Shown here: in pieces, positions 17,984 through 26,408 of the stretch | Layout of the letters: the number at the start of each line of letters is the position of its first letter | Numbering within the stretch: position 1 is the first letter of the stretch | From: WTGA01 sp965214055 | GTDB lineage: Bacteria; Pseudomonadota; Gammaproteobacteria; Arenicellales; Poriferihabitantaceae | DNA length: 64,000 nt | Reading direction: 5' to 3' | NCBI GenBank assembly: GCA_965214055.1 | Contig: OZ243931.1 | Coordinates: 2,232,001-2,296,000, forward strand | Translations under genes and position numbers: made by a program | The notes under the pieces: model-generated | Database searches by the model: none | The model's input: only the letters and a program-made list of their open reading frames with translations | What the model was told of the DNA's origin: nothing

Positions 17984-18979
17984 ATGATGCAAGACAATCC
18001 CATCACATCAACCATTCCCTTTGACCGCGATGGCGCGCATCACGGTTTTCTGCGATTGCCATACAGCAGAAATGATTCTGCCTGGGGATCGCTGATGATT
18101 CCCATCTGTGTGATACGAAACGGTGCGGGCCCCACGGCGTTGCTGACCGGGGCGAATCATGGTGATGAATATGAAGGCCCGGTGGCGCTGCAGAATCTGG
18201 CCCTGCACCTGGACCCCGGGGACCTTGCAGGGCGTGTCATCATCGTCCCGGCCTTCAATTACCCTGCTTTTCGTGCGGGATGGCGAAATTCCCCCATTGA
18301 CGACGGAAACATGAACCGCGTATTTCCCGGCAACCCCGGTGGAACCGTTACCGAAAAAATAGCCGACTATTTCATGCGCACGCTGGTTCCCATGGCGGAT
18401 GTCGTGGTCGACATCCATTCAGGGGGGAAAACCCTTGAGTTTTTGCCCCTCGCGGCGGCCCATGTGCTGGCAGACAAGGACCAGCAAAAAGCATGTGTTG
18501 AGGTAATGAGAGCCTTCAATGCGCCGTATTCCATGCATTTTCGTGAAATTGATGACACGGGAATGTATGACACCGCGGTGGAAAACCAGGGGAAGACCTT
18601 TATATCCACGGAACTCGGTGGTGGAGGAACCACCACGACAAAATCTGTGGCCATCGCAAAAAAAGGGGTACGCAATGTCCTGGTTCACGCCGGAATACTG
18701 GATGGGAAACTCTCATTGGATCCAACGGTTGAAATGGAAATGCCGGACAGTGATTGTTTTGTCATCAGCGAACATGAGGGCCTCATTGAGCCTGCCGCAG
18801 ACCTTGGTGCTCCCCTGGTCAAAGGCGATGTGGTTGCCCGGGTCTGGATGCCGGACCGTACTGGCGTTGCGCCCGTTGAGTACCGCGCACAGCGCGGGGG
18901 GGTGCTGGCCGGTCGTCATTTTCCCGGGCTCGTAAAAATGGGTGACTGCATGGCCATTATCGCGGTGGCCAATCCATAG
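17984..18979 (+). CDS. doeB: N-alpha-acetyl-diaminobutyrate deacetylase DoeB (EutE)
   Basis: 331 residues from ATG 17984, chosen because GAGGT lies about nine bases upstream; GTG at 17966 is in frame but lacks a ribosome site. Succinylglutamate desuccinylase/aspartoacylase (AstE/AspA) family zinc amidohydrolase: zinc ligands in ANHGDEYEG (His, Glu) and VDIHSGG (His). It removes the acetyl group from the product of DoeA to give 2,4-diaminobutyrate. Last gene of the operon; a hairpin with a T-rich tail follows. The aminotransferase (DoeD) and semialdehyde dehydrogenase (DoeC) expected next are absent here, unless the upstream fusion protein serves as DoeD. Confidence 0.9.
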   Translation: MMQDNPITSTIPFDRDGAHHGFLRLPYSRNDSAWGSLMIPICVIRNGAGPTALLTGANHGDEYEGPVALQNLALHLDPGDLAGRVIIVPAFNYPAFRAGWRNSPIDDGNMNRVFPGNPGGTVTEKIADYFMRTLVPMADVVVDIHSGGKTLEFLPLAAAHVLADKDQQKACVEVMRAFNAPYSMHFREIDDTGMYDTAVENQGKTFISTELGGGGTTTTKSVAIAKKGVRNVLVHAGILDGKLSLDPTVEMEMPDSDCFVISEHEGLIEPAADLGAPLVKGDVVARVWMPDRTGVAPVEYRAQRGGVLAGRHFPGLVKMGDCMAIIAVANP

Positions 18980-19026
18980 CAACCGGAGATGAAACGCCTG
19001 TAGCGGAAAAACACGCGCAGGGACCG

Positions 19027-19060
19027 ACCGGGGGCGGTGCCCGGATTACCCGGTTTTATT
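19027..19060 (+). terminator. possible Rho-independent terminator after doeB
   Basis: Arms ACCGGG (19027-19032) and CCCGGT (19049-19054), with further GC pairing inside, followed by TTTATTT. It sits between doeB and the convergent bamE gene and overlaps the bamE stop by a few bases. Confidence 0.45.
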
Positions 19061-19367
19061 TCTGGTTGACAGCGCTCAAAATATCTTCCGTAAACAACAG
19101 TGTGATCTGTTGCGAGGTGATTTTCCCCGTTTTCCCGTCCCGTATGGAATGGTAATAGTCCCATCGGTTTTTATGGAAGGGGTCGGTGATCAACGGGGTG
19201 CCAACCACCCGGACAACCTCCCGTTTTGTCATGCCGATTTCAAGCTGGGCGATCATTTCTGGTGTGATTTCATTTCCCTGCTGGATATCTATTTTGTAGA
19301 TACAGCCCCCCAGCAACAGGCTGAGAGTCAGCACTGCAACCAACATGGAATGATTTTTCAAGGCCAT
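19056..19367 (-). CDS. bamE: outer membrane assembly lipoprotein BamE (SmpA/OmlA)
   Basis: 103 residues from ATG 19367; an upstream ATG at 19421 would give an unnatural N terminus. A lipoprotein signal with lipobox LLGGC (Cys22) is followed by the BamE domain with QLEIGMTKREV, GTPLI and WDYYH. BamE is a small lipoprotein of the BAM complex that inserts beta-barrel proteins into the outer membrane. Its place before recN and nadK (on the same strand here) is seen in many gammaproteobacteria. Confidence 0.9.
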   Translation of the reverse strand: MALKNHSMLVAVLTLSLLLGGCIYKIDIQQGNEITPEMIAQLEIGMTKREVVRVVGTPLITDPFHKNRWDYYHSIRDGKTGKITSQQITLLFTEDILSAVNQK

Positions 19368-19468
19368 CAACAGGCCATGAGCAATCCCTTTACTTTGATG
19401 CGGGATGGACATGAAGAACACCAGTTTGTTTGGGAATGGTAAGAGTGGATGATCCAGCAGGGGTGATT

Positions 19469-19951
19469 TTAAATTAAATATTTCAATACCGCTATTTCAT
19501 CACAGCGCTGAAATTTGGGGCAATTGATGCAGGCTCCCCATACCTTTTCAGGCAATTGATTCATTTCCACCACCGTGAAGCCCAGCTTTTCAAAAAAATC
19601 CACCTCGTAGGTCAGCGCCATGAGTTTGGTCAGGCCAATGCCCCGGGCATCCTCTTCGAGTTGATTGACCAGCTTGTATCCAAGCCCCCGGTTCTGGTAT
19701 TGCGGGCCCACCGCCAGACTCCGTACTTCGCCCAGTTCCTTGGTGTAAATCAACAATGCCGCACAGGCGATCACCCTGCCATGGGTTTTGACGACATAGA
19801 AGTCCCGTAGAGAATGATAGATATCGCTTTCAGGACGGGGCAGCAGGATACCACGATTACTGTAGAATTGTAACAACTGGAAGATTCCGTTGACATCCTC
19901 CAGACGGGCAGGGCAAATACGGTCCCGTACGGTATGGGCGGTTTCGATCAT
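19469..19951 (-). CDS. GNAT N-acetyltransferase, short NAGS-like (ArgA C-terminal type)
   Basis: 160 residues. The acetyl-CoA-binding motif A is QNRGLGYKLV and the C-terminal WGACINCPKFQRCDEIA segment matches short single-domain N-acetylglutamate synthases and the GNAT half of ArgA. It would transfer acetyl from acetyl-CoA to glutamate or a related amino acid, the entry step to arginine, but lacks the amino-acid-kinase domain of full ArgA. The start overlaps the recN stop by four bases (ATGA), so translation is probably coupled. Confidence 0.75.
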   Translation of the reverse strand: MIETAHTVRDRICPARLEDVNGIFQLLQFYSNRGILLPRPESDIYHSLRDFYVVKTHGRVIACAALLIYTKELGEVRSLAVGPQYQNRGLGYKLVNQLEEDARGIGLTKLMALTYEVDFFEKLGFTVVEMNQLPEKVWGACINCPKFQRCDEIAVLKYLI

Positions 19952-21612
19952 AACGGTTCAAGCATCTCCCTGGCTTGCGCCAGTGACTGGGCAGTAATTT
20001 TTTCACCAACGGTCATTCGTGCAATTTCTTCGATCCGCTGTTCTTCCGACAGTTGTCGGACCTGTGTTTCCACCTGGCTTTTTCCATGCTTGACTACGGA
20101 GAAATGGGAATCTCCACGGGCCGCTATCTGGAACAGGTGGGTGATGCAGATTACCTGTGCTGATTTGCCCAGTTCCTTCAGCTTTTGCCCTACGACATGG
20201 GCCACTTCTCCACCGATGCCCACATCGACTTCATCGAATATCAGCGTAGGAACCCGGGTTTTGTTGGCGAGAACCACTTGAATGCCCAGGGACATTCGGG
20301 ACAGTTCCCCCCCGGATGCGACCTTGCGCAGGGGCTCCAGCGGCTGCCCGGGATTGGTGGAAACGACAAATTCCACTGTTTCATTGCCATATCGAGTAAA
20401 ACGGTCCGGGTTGACGGGCAGCAGGAGAATTTCAAATTTTCCCCCTGCCATGCCCAGTTCCTGGAGGATGGCAGTGACCATCTGGCCGAGATGGCGGGAT
20501 ATTCGTTTGCGATTCACAGTAATCTTTCCAGCGATGGCCTTGTATTTCCGGGACTCGGACTGATACCGCTTCGTTAATCGTGTCAATTCACTTTCAGGGT
20601 CTTTCAATCCCTCCAGTTCCTCTTTCATGTCATCCAGCTGACCGGACAATTCTCCGGGATGGACACGGTGTTTTCGGGACAGGAAATGATACAGGGACAT
20701 TCTTTTCTCTATTCCGGAAATTTCATCCGGGTCAATATCGCTGTCCTGATAGACCGGCTTGAGTTGACTGGCCGCTTCTTCAACGATAATCCTGGCCTCT
20801 TCCACCATCTGTACCACGGGTTTCAGGCTGTCATCAAACCCGGACAACACTTCGATCTGCTGGGCGGTTCGTGTCAATCGTGATGCCACGTTGTCATGGT
20901 CATCCTCAACCAGGGCATTGGCGGCGGACTGGGCGCCACTGAGTAGTTCCTGCAGGTGATTCAACTTTTTGTGGCGGTTTGCAAGTGTCGGCCACTCATC
21001 GGCCCGGGGGGAGAGTTCATCGAGTTCTTCAATCTGGAATTTCAGCAAATCAGCCCGTTGCTGGGCGGTCTGGCTCTGGTCCTGGTACAAATCAATCCGG
21101 GCCGCGATGTCGTTCAGGGTCCGGTAGCACCCATGCAGGTCTCTCAGCAAGGCATCATTTCCGGATGCGCTGTCCACCAGATTGAGCTGCACGGGTTTCC
21201 TGAGCAGGGAATGATGTTTGTTCTGGCCGTGTATATCCACCAGTTCCCGGCCAATCTCCCTGAGCTGTGAAACCGTGACAGCGTGACCATTGATATAATT
21301 TCTGCTGGGTTTTCCCCTGCGGAGAATACGCCGGAGTATGCACTCCTCTTGATTGTCCAGTCCCTGTTCGTCCAGCCATGCTGTCGCGGGGTGGTCTGGG
21401 GTCAGGGAAAATCCGGCCTGAATCTCAGCCGTGTCATCGTTGTGCCGGATATAACTCGTATCCGACCGATGGCCAAGAAGAATCCCGATGGCATCGATCA
21501 GGATGGATTTGCCCGAACCGGTTTCTCCTGTCACCGTGGTAAAACCGTCATCGAACTCCAGTTCAACGTGTTCGGCAATGGCAAATTGCTTTATTTCAAG
21601 CCAGTCAATCAT
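19948..21612 (-). CDS. recN: DNA repair protein RecN
   Basis: 554 residues, normal RecN length. SMC-like ATPase: Walker A GETGSGKSILIDAIG at about 30-44, long central coiled-coil region, signature VASGGELSRMSLG and Walker B TLIFDEVDVGIGG near the C terminus. RecN acts in recombinational repair of double-strand breaks. Usually SOS-controlled; I did not find a clear LexA box in the short gap before it. Lies 37 bases after nadK on the same strand. Confidence 0.95.
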   Translation of the reverse strand: MIDWLEIKQFAIAEHVELEFDDGFTTVTGETGSGKSILIDAIGILLGHRSDTSYIRHNDDTAEIQAGFSLTPDHPATAWLDEQGLDNQEECILRRILRRGKPSRNYINGHAVTVSQLREIGRELVDIHGQNKHHSLLRKPVQLNLVDSASGNDALLRDLHGCYRTLNDIAARIDLYQDQSQTAQQRADLLKFQIEELDELSPRADEWPTLANRHKKLNHLQELLSGAQSAANALVEDDHDNVASRLTRTAQQIEVLSGFDDSLKPVVQMVEEARIIVEEAASQLKPVYQDSDIDPDEISGIEKRMSLYHFLSRKHRVHPGELSGQLDDMKEELEGLKDPESELTRLTKRYQSESRKYKAIAGKITVNRKRISRHLGQMVTAILQELGMAGGKFEILLLPVNPDRFTRYGNETVEFVVSTNPGQPLEPLRKVASGGELSRMSLGIQVVLANKTRVPTLIFDEVDVGIGGEVAHVVGQKLKELGKSAQVICITHLFQIAARGDSHFSVVKHGKSQVETQVRQLSEEQRIEEIARMTVGEKITAQSLAQAREMLEPL

Positions 21613-21648
21613 GTCCAGGGCATGCGCAGGCGGGTTGGGAAGGTCTGC

Positions 21649-22515
21649 TCAACCGGTCCAGCCGAGTTTTGAGCGAAGGGTTTCGAAATAGTTGAAACCC
21701 TCCATGTGCATCATTCGCAGTTTTTTGGGTGCCCGTTGTATCGCGATAGTTTCCGTGCCGTTCAGGTGATGACTGATGACACCATCCAGAATCAGGTTGG
21801 CATTGGATTCCCGGACTTTCAGGGCAGAGATCGTTACCTCGTCGTTTTCATTGAGAATGATGGGCCGGTTACTCAGGGTATGCGGGCAAATGGGGGACAT
21901 GCTGATGACAGGCAATCCCGGAGAAATGATGGGTCCCCCTGCGGACAGGGCATATGCCGTGGACCCGGTTGGGGTGGAAAGAATAAGTCCATCACTTCGG
22001 GTATGGGCAATGTATTGGCGGTTGACGTGGGTTTCAAATTCGATCAAACGTCCGGAATTGCCTTTGGAGATCACGATGTCGTTCAGGGAAATGCCGGAAA
22101 ACACCTCCCTTCCTTCCTCCAGCACCCGGCATTGCAGCATGGTTCGGAGTTCCACATAACACTTTCCTTCCAGAACAGCGGTTAAACTCGGCTCCAGTTC
22201 GTGAAAACTGATATCCGTCAGGAATCCCAGGCGGCCAAGATTCACGCCGATGGCGGGAATGGCATGATCCGACAGGAGGCGGGCGGCGTTTAGCATGGTG
22301 CCATCCCCTCCCACCACTATGGCCAGATCAATCAATTCTCCCAGGGGGCCTTCGTAGTTGTCTATGCGGTCTCCCTGTATCTTGTCTGCGGTGGTATTGC
22401 CAAGCAGCACCGACAGCTGTTTTCTTTCCAGGAAATTCCTCACCTCGGTAATGGCATCCGCCACACTGTTGTCGTTGAATTTACCGAAAAGACCGACTTT
22501 AGAGATTTTCACCAT
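21649..22515 (-). CDS. nadK: NAD kinase
   Basis: 288 residues. The diagnostic GGDGT motif is at residues 69-73 (VVGGDGTMLNAA), followed by GVNLGRLGFLTD and the NAD-binding TPTGSTAYALSAGGPI. Phosphorylates NAD to NADP. Divergent from hrcA across 148 bases and first of the run nadK-recN-GNAT. The nadK-recN and hrcA neighbourhood is conserved in many gammaproteobacteria. Confidence 0.95.
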   Translation of the reverse strand: MVKISKVGLFGKFNDNSVADAITEVRNFLERKQLSVLLGNTTADKIQGDRIDNYEGPLGELIDLAIVVGGDGTMLNAARLLSDHAIPAIGVNLGRLGFLTDISFHELEPSLTAVLEGKCYVELRTMLQCRVLEEGREVFSGISLNDIVISKGNSGRLIEFETHVNRQYIAHTRSDGLILSTPTGSTAYALSAGGPIISPGLPVISMSPICPHTLSNRPIILNENDEVTISALKVRESNANLILDGVISHHLNGTETIAIQRAPKKLRMMHMEGFNYFETLRSKLGWTG

Positions 22516-22663
22516 TGCTGTACAGATTAAAAGGGGGATTATACATTAGGTTGTATCTGCCGAATAAAATCCATAAGAATCTTGACAGAATGCCCGCTGG
22601 ATTGGTAGCGTTCGCATAATATCCACAGTTTTTCAGTACTATCCCACCCATCGCCGAGTTTGA

Positions 22664-23740
22664 ATGACTGAAGCAAAAGATCTGGGGCTGAGTGAACGGG
22701 CCCAACTGGTTCTCAAAGGACTGATTCGTCGTCATATTGAAGAAGGTACTCCCATCGGGTCCCGTACCCTGGCAAAGGAAATGGAACTTTCCCTCAGTCC
22801 GGCAACCATCCGAAATGTCATGGCGGATCTGGAGGATTATGGATTGATTCATGCTCCCCACACTTCAGCCGGTCGGGTGCCCACCATCAGAGGCTATCGG
22901 GTTTTTATCAACGGTTTGTTGAAAATCGGGCCGATGGACAGTCACTCCCTGAGTGCAATGACGGAAAGATTCAGTGATATCTCGGACCCGAACAGCGTGA
23001 ACAGCATCAACAGCATTCTGTACGGAGCCACTGAAATGCTGTCCCAAATCACTTCATTTGCCGGCATTGTATCCATGCCGGACATGGGCGCTGTGCAGAT
23101 CAAGCAGATTGAGTTTCTGAGATTGTCTGATCAGCGCGTTCTCGCGATCCTGGTGACGAATGATGGACAGGTCCAGAACAAGGTTCTCACTGCTCATCGT
23201 GAATATACCGAATCCGAACTCACCGAGGCGGCCAATTATTTCAATGTGGAGTACAGCACCAGGTCCCTCAAGAGGGTGCGGGAGGAGTTGCTGAGGCATA
23301 TGCGTCGGGACCATCGGAGCATGCACAGGGAAATGCGTACTGCCGTCAAGATGGCCGGCCAGCTTTTCGACGATGATTCCCAGGCCACCGAAAGCGTACT
23401 GGTCAGTGGTGAAAACAATTTACTGTCCATCCCGGAGTTGTTGGAACTCAGCAAGTTGCGTAAATTGTTTGACATGTTCAAGACCAAGCAGGTGCTGTTT
23501 GATCTGTTGCAAAAAAGCATGTTCGCCGAGGGGGTCAATATATTTATTGGCGAGGAATCGGGATATGAGCCATTCAAGGATTGCAGCGTGATTGTGGCTC
23601 CCTATGAAATGGACCACAAAAAAGTGGGGATGCTGGGGGTCATTGGCCCAACCCGAATGCAATATGATGAAGTGATCTCTGTGGTGGATGTCACGGCAAA
23701 ACTGTTGGGCAGCGCACTCAGTGCCAACAATGCCCAGTAA
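22664..23740 (+). CDS. hrcA: heat-inducible transcription repressor HrcA
   Basis: 358 residues. N-terminal winged helix with SRTLAKEMELSLSPATIRN and HTSAGRVPT, then a GAF-like central domain, and the terminal segment with GVIGPTRMQYDEVI. HrcA represses groESL and dnaK operons through the CIRCE inverted repeat. No CIRCE element (TTAGCACTC / GAGTGCTAA) was seen in this intergenic region, so autoregulation through it is not supported here. Confidence 0.95.
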   Translation: MTEAKDLGLSERAQLVLKGLIRRHIEEGTPIGSRTLAKEMELSLSPATIRNVMADLEDYGLIHAPHTSAGRVPTIRGYRVFINGLLKIGPMDSHSLSAMTERFSDISDPNSVNSINSILYGATEMLSQITSFAGIVSMPDMGAVQIKQIEFLRLSDQRVLAILVTNDGQVQNKVLTAHREYTESELTEAANYFNVEYSTRSLKRVREELLRHMRRDHRSMHREMRTAVKMAGQLFDDDSQATESVLVSGENNLLSIPELLELSKLRKLFDMFKTKQVLFDLLQKSMFAEGVNIFIGEESGYEPFKDCSVIVAPYEMDHKKVGMLGVIGPTRMQYDEVISVVDVTAKLLGSALSANNAQ

Positions 23741-23792
23741 TTCATGCCCGGGCCACCGGGCCAGGCTACGCATTCCCGCCCAATAAAAATCG

Positions 23793-24353
23793 TTGAGTTC
23801 CGTACTGGACATCAAGGAACTGTTCAACGAACTGGATGCCTTCAGACTTCCACCCGTAGAGAAATGGCATCCGGACAAATCCGTTGATATCGGACTGAGA
23901 ATCGATCATCGGGGAAAGTGGTTTTATCAGGATTCCCCGATCCAGCGACATCGCATCTCAAAACTGTTTTCAACTGTCTTGCGCCTTGAAGGCAGGGAAT
24001 ACTACCTGGTTACCCCGCCCGTAAAATACCGGATTCAGGTTGAAGATGCCCCGTTTACCGCGGTGGAACTCCAGGTGCGGGGGAACGGGAAGGACCAGGA
24101 ACTGTTTTTCCGGACCAACATGGATGAGGTCGTGTTGGCGGATGCGGATCACCCGATAATCGTTACCGTGGACCCGGAAAACCAGGAGCCATCGCCCTAT
24201 GTCATGGTTAGAGACGGGTTGAAAGCGAAGATTGTTCGTTCCGTTTTTTATGAGTTGGCCAATCTGCTGGTGGCAGACCCTGAAGTGGGAATCCGTGAAA
24301 ACCGGGCAGGGGTTTACAGCGCTGGGCAGTTCTTTTTGTTCGGGGATGTCTAG
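23793..24353 (+). CDS. DUF1285 family protein
   Basis: 186 residues beginning at TTG 23793. The conserved features of DUF1285 are present: PPVEKWHPD near residue 20, IDHRGKWFYQDSPIQR and FSTVLRLEGREYYLVTP. The family is widespread in proteobacteria and its function is not established. No signal peptide or membrane segment. Lies 52 bases after hrcA and may be cotranscribed. Confidence 0.85.
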   Translation: MSSVLDIKELFNELDAFRLPPVEKWHPDKSVDIGLRIDHRGKWFYQDSPIQRHRISKLFSTVLRLEGREYYLVTPPVKYRIQVEDAPFTAVELQVRGNGKDQELFFRTNMDEVVLADADHPIIVTVDPENQEPSPYVMVRDGLKAKIVRSVFYELANLLVADPEVGIRENRAGVYSAGQFFLFGDV

Positions 24354-24559
24354 AGCGTTGCGGACTGGACAGGGAAAGGGAAGAAGAGGGGCCGTTGCAC
24401 CTTCGCGATGGCTACCCGTCCATGGTTGCCCTGTTGTTCCAGAATCCGCCACAGGATGCCTGCAGGTCGCCAGTCCCGATGGGATCTTATATTTTAAATT
24501 TATCCTGGGCAGGAATATATCCGCTACTTTGAGCGGCGAAATTATGTAAGAATCACCGC

Positions 24560-26326
24560 ATGGATGCCGATCAAATCAGTCTTTTTGCTCTTCTTGGAGC
24601 GGTTATTGTCCTGTTTATCTGGAATCGCTGGCGATACGATGTCGTCGCAGGGATGGCGTTGATGGCAGCGGTTTATCTTGGAATTGTGGAGCCGGACAGG
24701 GCGTTTACCGGCTTCTCCCATCCCGCGGTCATCACGGTAGCCTGCGTCCTGGTTATCAGCCGGGCATTACAGAATTCCGGCCTGGTTGAAGTGTTGCTGC
24801 GATTCCTGGATGGTACCAAGCGCAGTTCCACGGGTCAGATTGCGGCCAATTGCGGGGTAGTCGGGATGCTGTCAGCGTTCATGAACAACGTGGGTGCATT
24901 GGCGTTGATGCTCCCCGTAAGTATCCGTGATGCCAAGAAAGCCGGGCGGCCCGTTTCCACGATTCTGATGCCATTGTCTTTCGCCAGTCTCCTCGGTGGC
25001 CTGATTACCCTCATCGGGACTCCCCCCAATATCATTATTGCCGCGATCCGCCAGGAAAGTCTGGGCGAGCCCTTCGGGATGTTCGATTTCACGCCGGTGG
25101 GTCTGGCGGTGGCGGTGGTCGGGTTTCTCTTCATTGTTTTCATAGGGTGGAGGTTGATCCCCTCCAAGGACACCGAAGAATCAACGGACCGTTTCCATAT
25201 CTCCCGCTACATTTCCGAGGTGAAGGTGGCATCCGGTTCCTCGCTGGTCGGGTCCACGGTGGGAGACCTGGAACAGGTCTGTGAAAACGAAATCACGGTG
25301 ATGGCGATTATCCGGCACAAACGGAACCGACTGGCTCCCTCCACCGCCGAAAAAATCCTTGAGGAGGATATCCTGATTTTGCAGGGGGATTCCGAGTCCT
25401 TCCAGCCGCTGTTTGCATCCCCGGGCCTCGTCCAGGTTGGAGACAATGTCATGACCCGTGAAATGCTTCAGTCCGAGGAACTCCGGGTGATGGAAGTGCT
25501 GGTAATGCCCAACTCCGTGATGGAGGGGTCTCCCATGCGTGACCTGCAGTTGCATGCCCGGTACGGCATCAATCTGCTGGGGGTCTCCCGGCAGGGCGGT
25601 ACGCCCATGTTCAGGTTGGGACAGGTCCGGTTTCAAACCGGAGACGTACTGTTGCTGCAGGGTGTGGACAAGACCCTGGGGCAGGCCGTCAAGGCATTGG
25701 GTTGCATGGTGCTGACCCGAAAAACGCATAAGCGGCGGCTGCGCAGCAGCGCGTACCTGGTCCCGGCCGTGTTTGTCGGCGGTATTCTTGCGGCGGCGTT
25801 TGGTCTTTTGACGGTCCCCCTTGCTTTTGCAACCTGTTGTCTGGTTTTGGTATTGATGAAGGCCATTTCCCTGCGGGATGCCTACCGCAGTATTGAATGG
25901 CCGGTGATCGTTCTCCTTGGATGCCTGATTCCCATTGGCGAATCGCTGCATTCAACCGGCACGACAGAACTGATCTCCCAGAGCATTTATTATATCGCCC
26001 TGGACGCGCCGTTGTGGGTCCTGGTCGGTATGCTGGTGGTGATTTCCATGATTCTGTCTGATTTGATCCACAATTCCCCTACCGCCGTTCTCATGGCGCC
26101 GTTGGCAATCAGTCTGGCAGAAATCATGGACATGTCCGCAGACCCGTTGCTCATGGCCGTCGCGGTGGGTGCTGCTTCCCCGTACCTGACTCCCATCGGG
26201 CATCAGTCCAACACCCTGGTGATGGGGCCGGGCGGCTACCAGTTTGGGGATTACTGGCGGATGGGATTGCCGCTGGATGTTGTGATCGTAGGGGTGTCGG
26301 TACCGATGATTTTATGGATATGGTAA
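24560..26326 (+). CDS. SLC13-family permease with two RCK-C domains
   Basis: 588 residues. N- and C-terminal membrane halves (about 1-195 and 395-588) of the CitT/SLC13-like family, with conserved MNNVGALALMLP and PTAVLMAP segments. They are separated by two cytosolic TrkA-C (RCK-C) modules at roughly 205-290 and 300-385. Proteins of this layout are sodium- or proton-coupled anion transporters, including sulfate and dicarboxylate carriers; the RCK-C domains are thought to be regulatory. Its substrate cannot be told. Followed 83 bases later by an aldehyde:ferredoxin oxidoreductase, which may be in the same transcription unit. Confidence 0.85.
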   Translation: MDADQISLFALLGAVIVLFIWNRWRYDVVAGMALMAAVYLGIVEPDRAFTGFSHPAVITVACVLVISRALQNSGLVEVLLRFLDGTKRSSTGQIAANCGVVGMLSAFMNNVGALALMLPVSIRDAKKAGRPVSTILMPLSFASLLGGLITLIGTPPNIIIAAIRQESLGEPFGMFDFTPVGLAVAVVGFLFIVFIGWRLIPSKDTEESTDRFHISRYISEVKVASGSSLVGSTVGDLEQVCENEITVMAIIRHKRNRLAPSTAEKILEEDILILQGDSESFQPLFASPGLVQVGDNVMTREMLQSEELRVMEVLVMPNSVMEGSPMRDLQLHARYGINLLGVSRQGGTPMFRLGQVRFQTGDVLLLQGVDKTLGQAVKALGCMVLTRKTHKRRLRSSAYLVPAVFVGGILAAAFGLLTVPLAFATCCLVLVLMKAISLRDAYRSIEWPVIVLLGCLIPIGESLHSTGTTELISQSIYYIALDAPLWVLVGMLVVISMILSDLIHNSPTAVLMAPLAISLAEIMDMSADPLLMAVAVGAASPYLTPIGHQSNTLVMGPGGYQFGDYWRMGLPLDVVIVGVSVPMILWIW

Positions 26327-26408
26327 GGGTCGGGTACTGGAATAAATTTCTGAATTTTAGGATGATATCGGTATTAAAAATAATTCCTGTTCAAGATGGA
26401 GAACGATT

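Noticed and set aside
22516..22663. CIRCE element upstream of hrcA
   Set aside because: No TTAGCACTC / GAGTGCTAA inverted repeat could be found.
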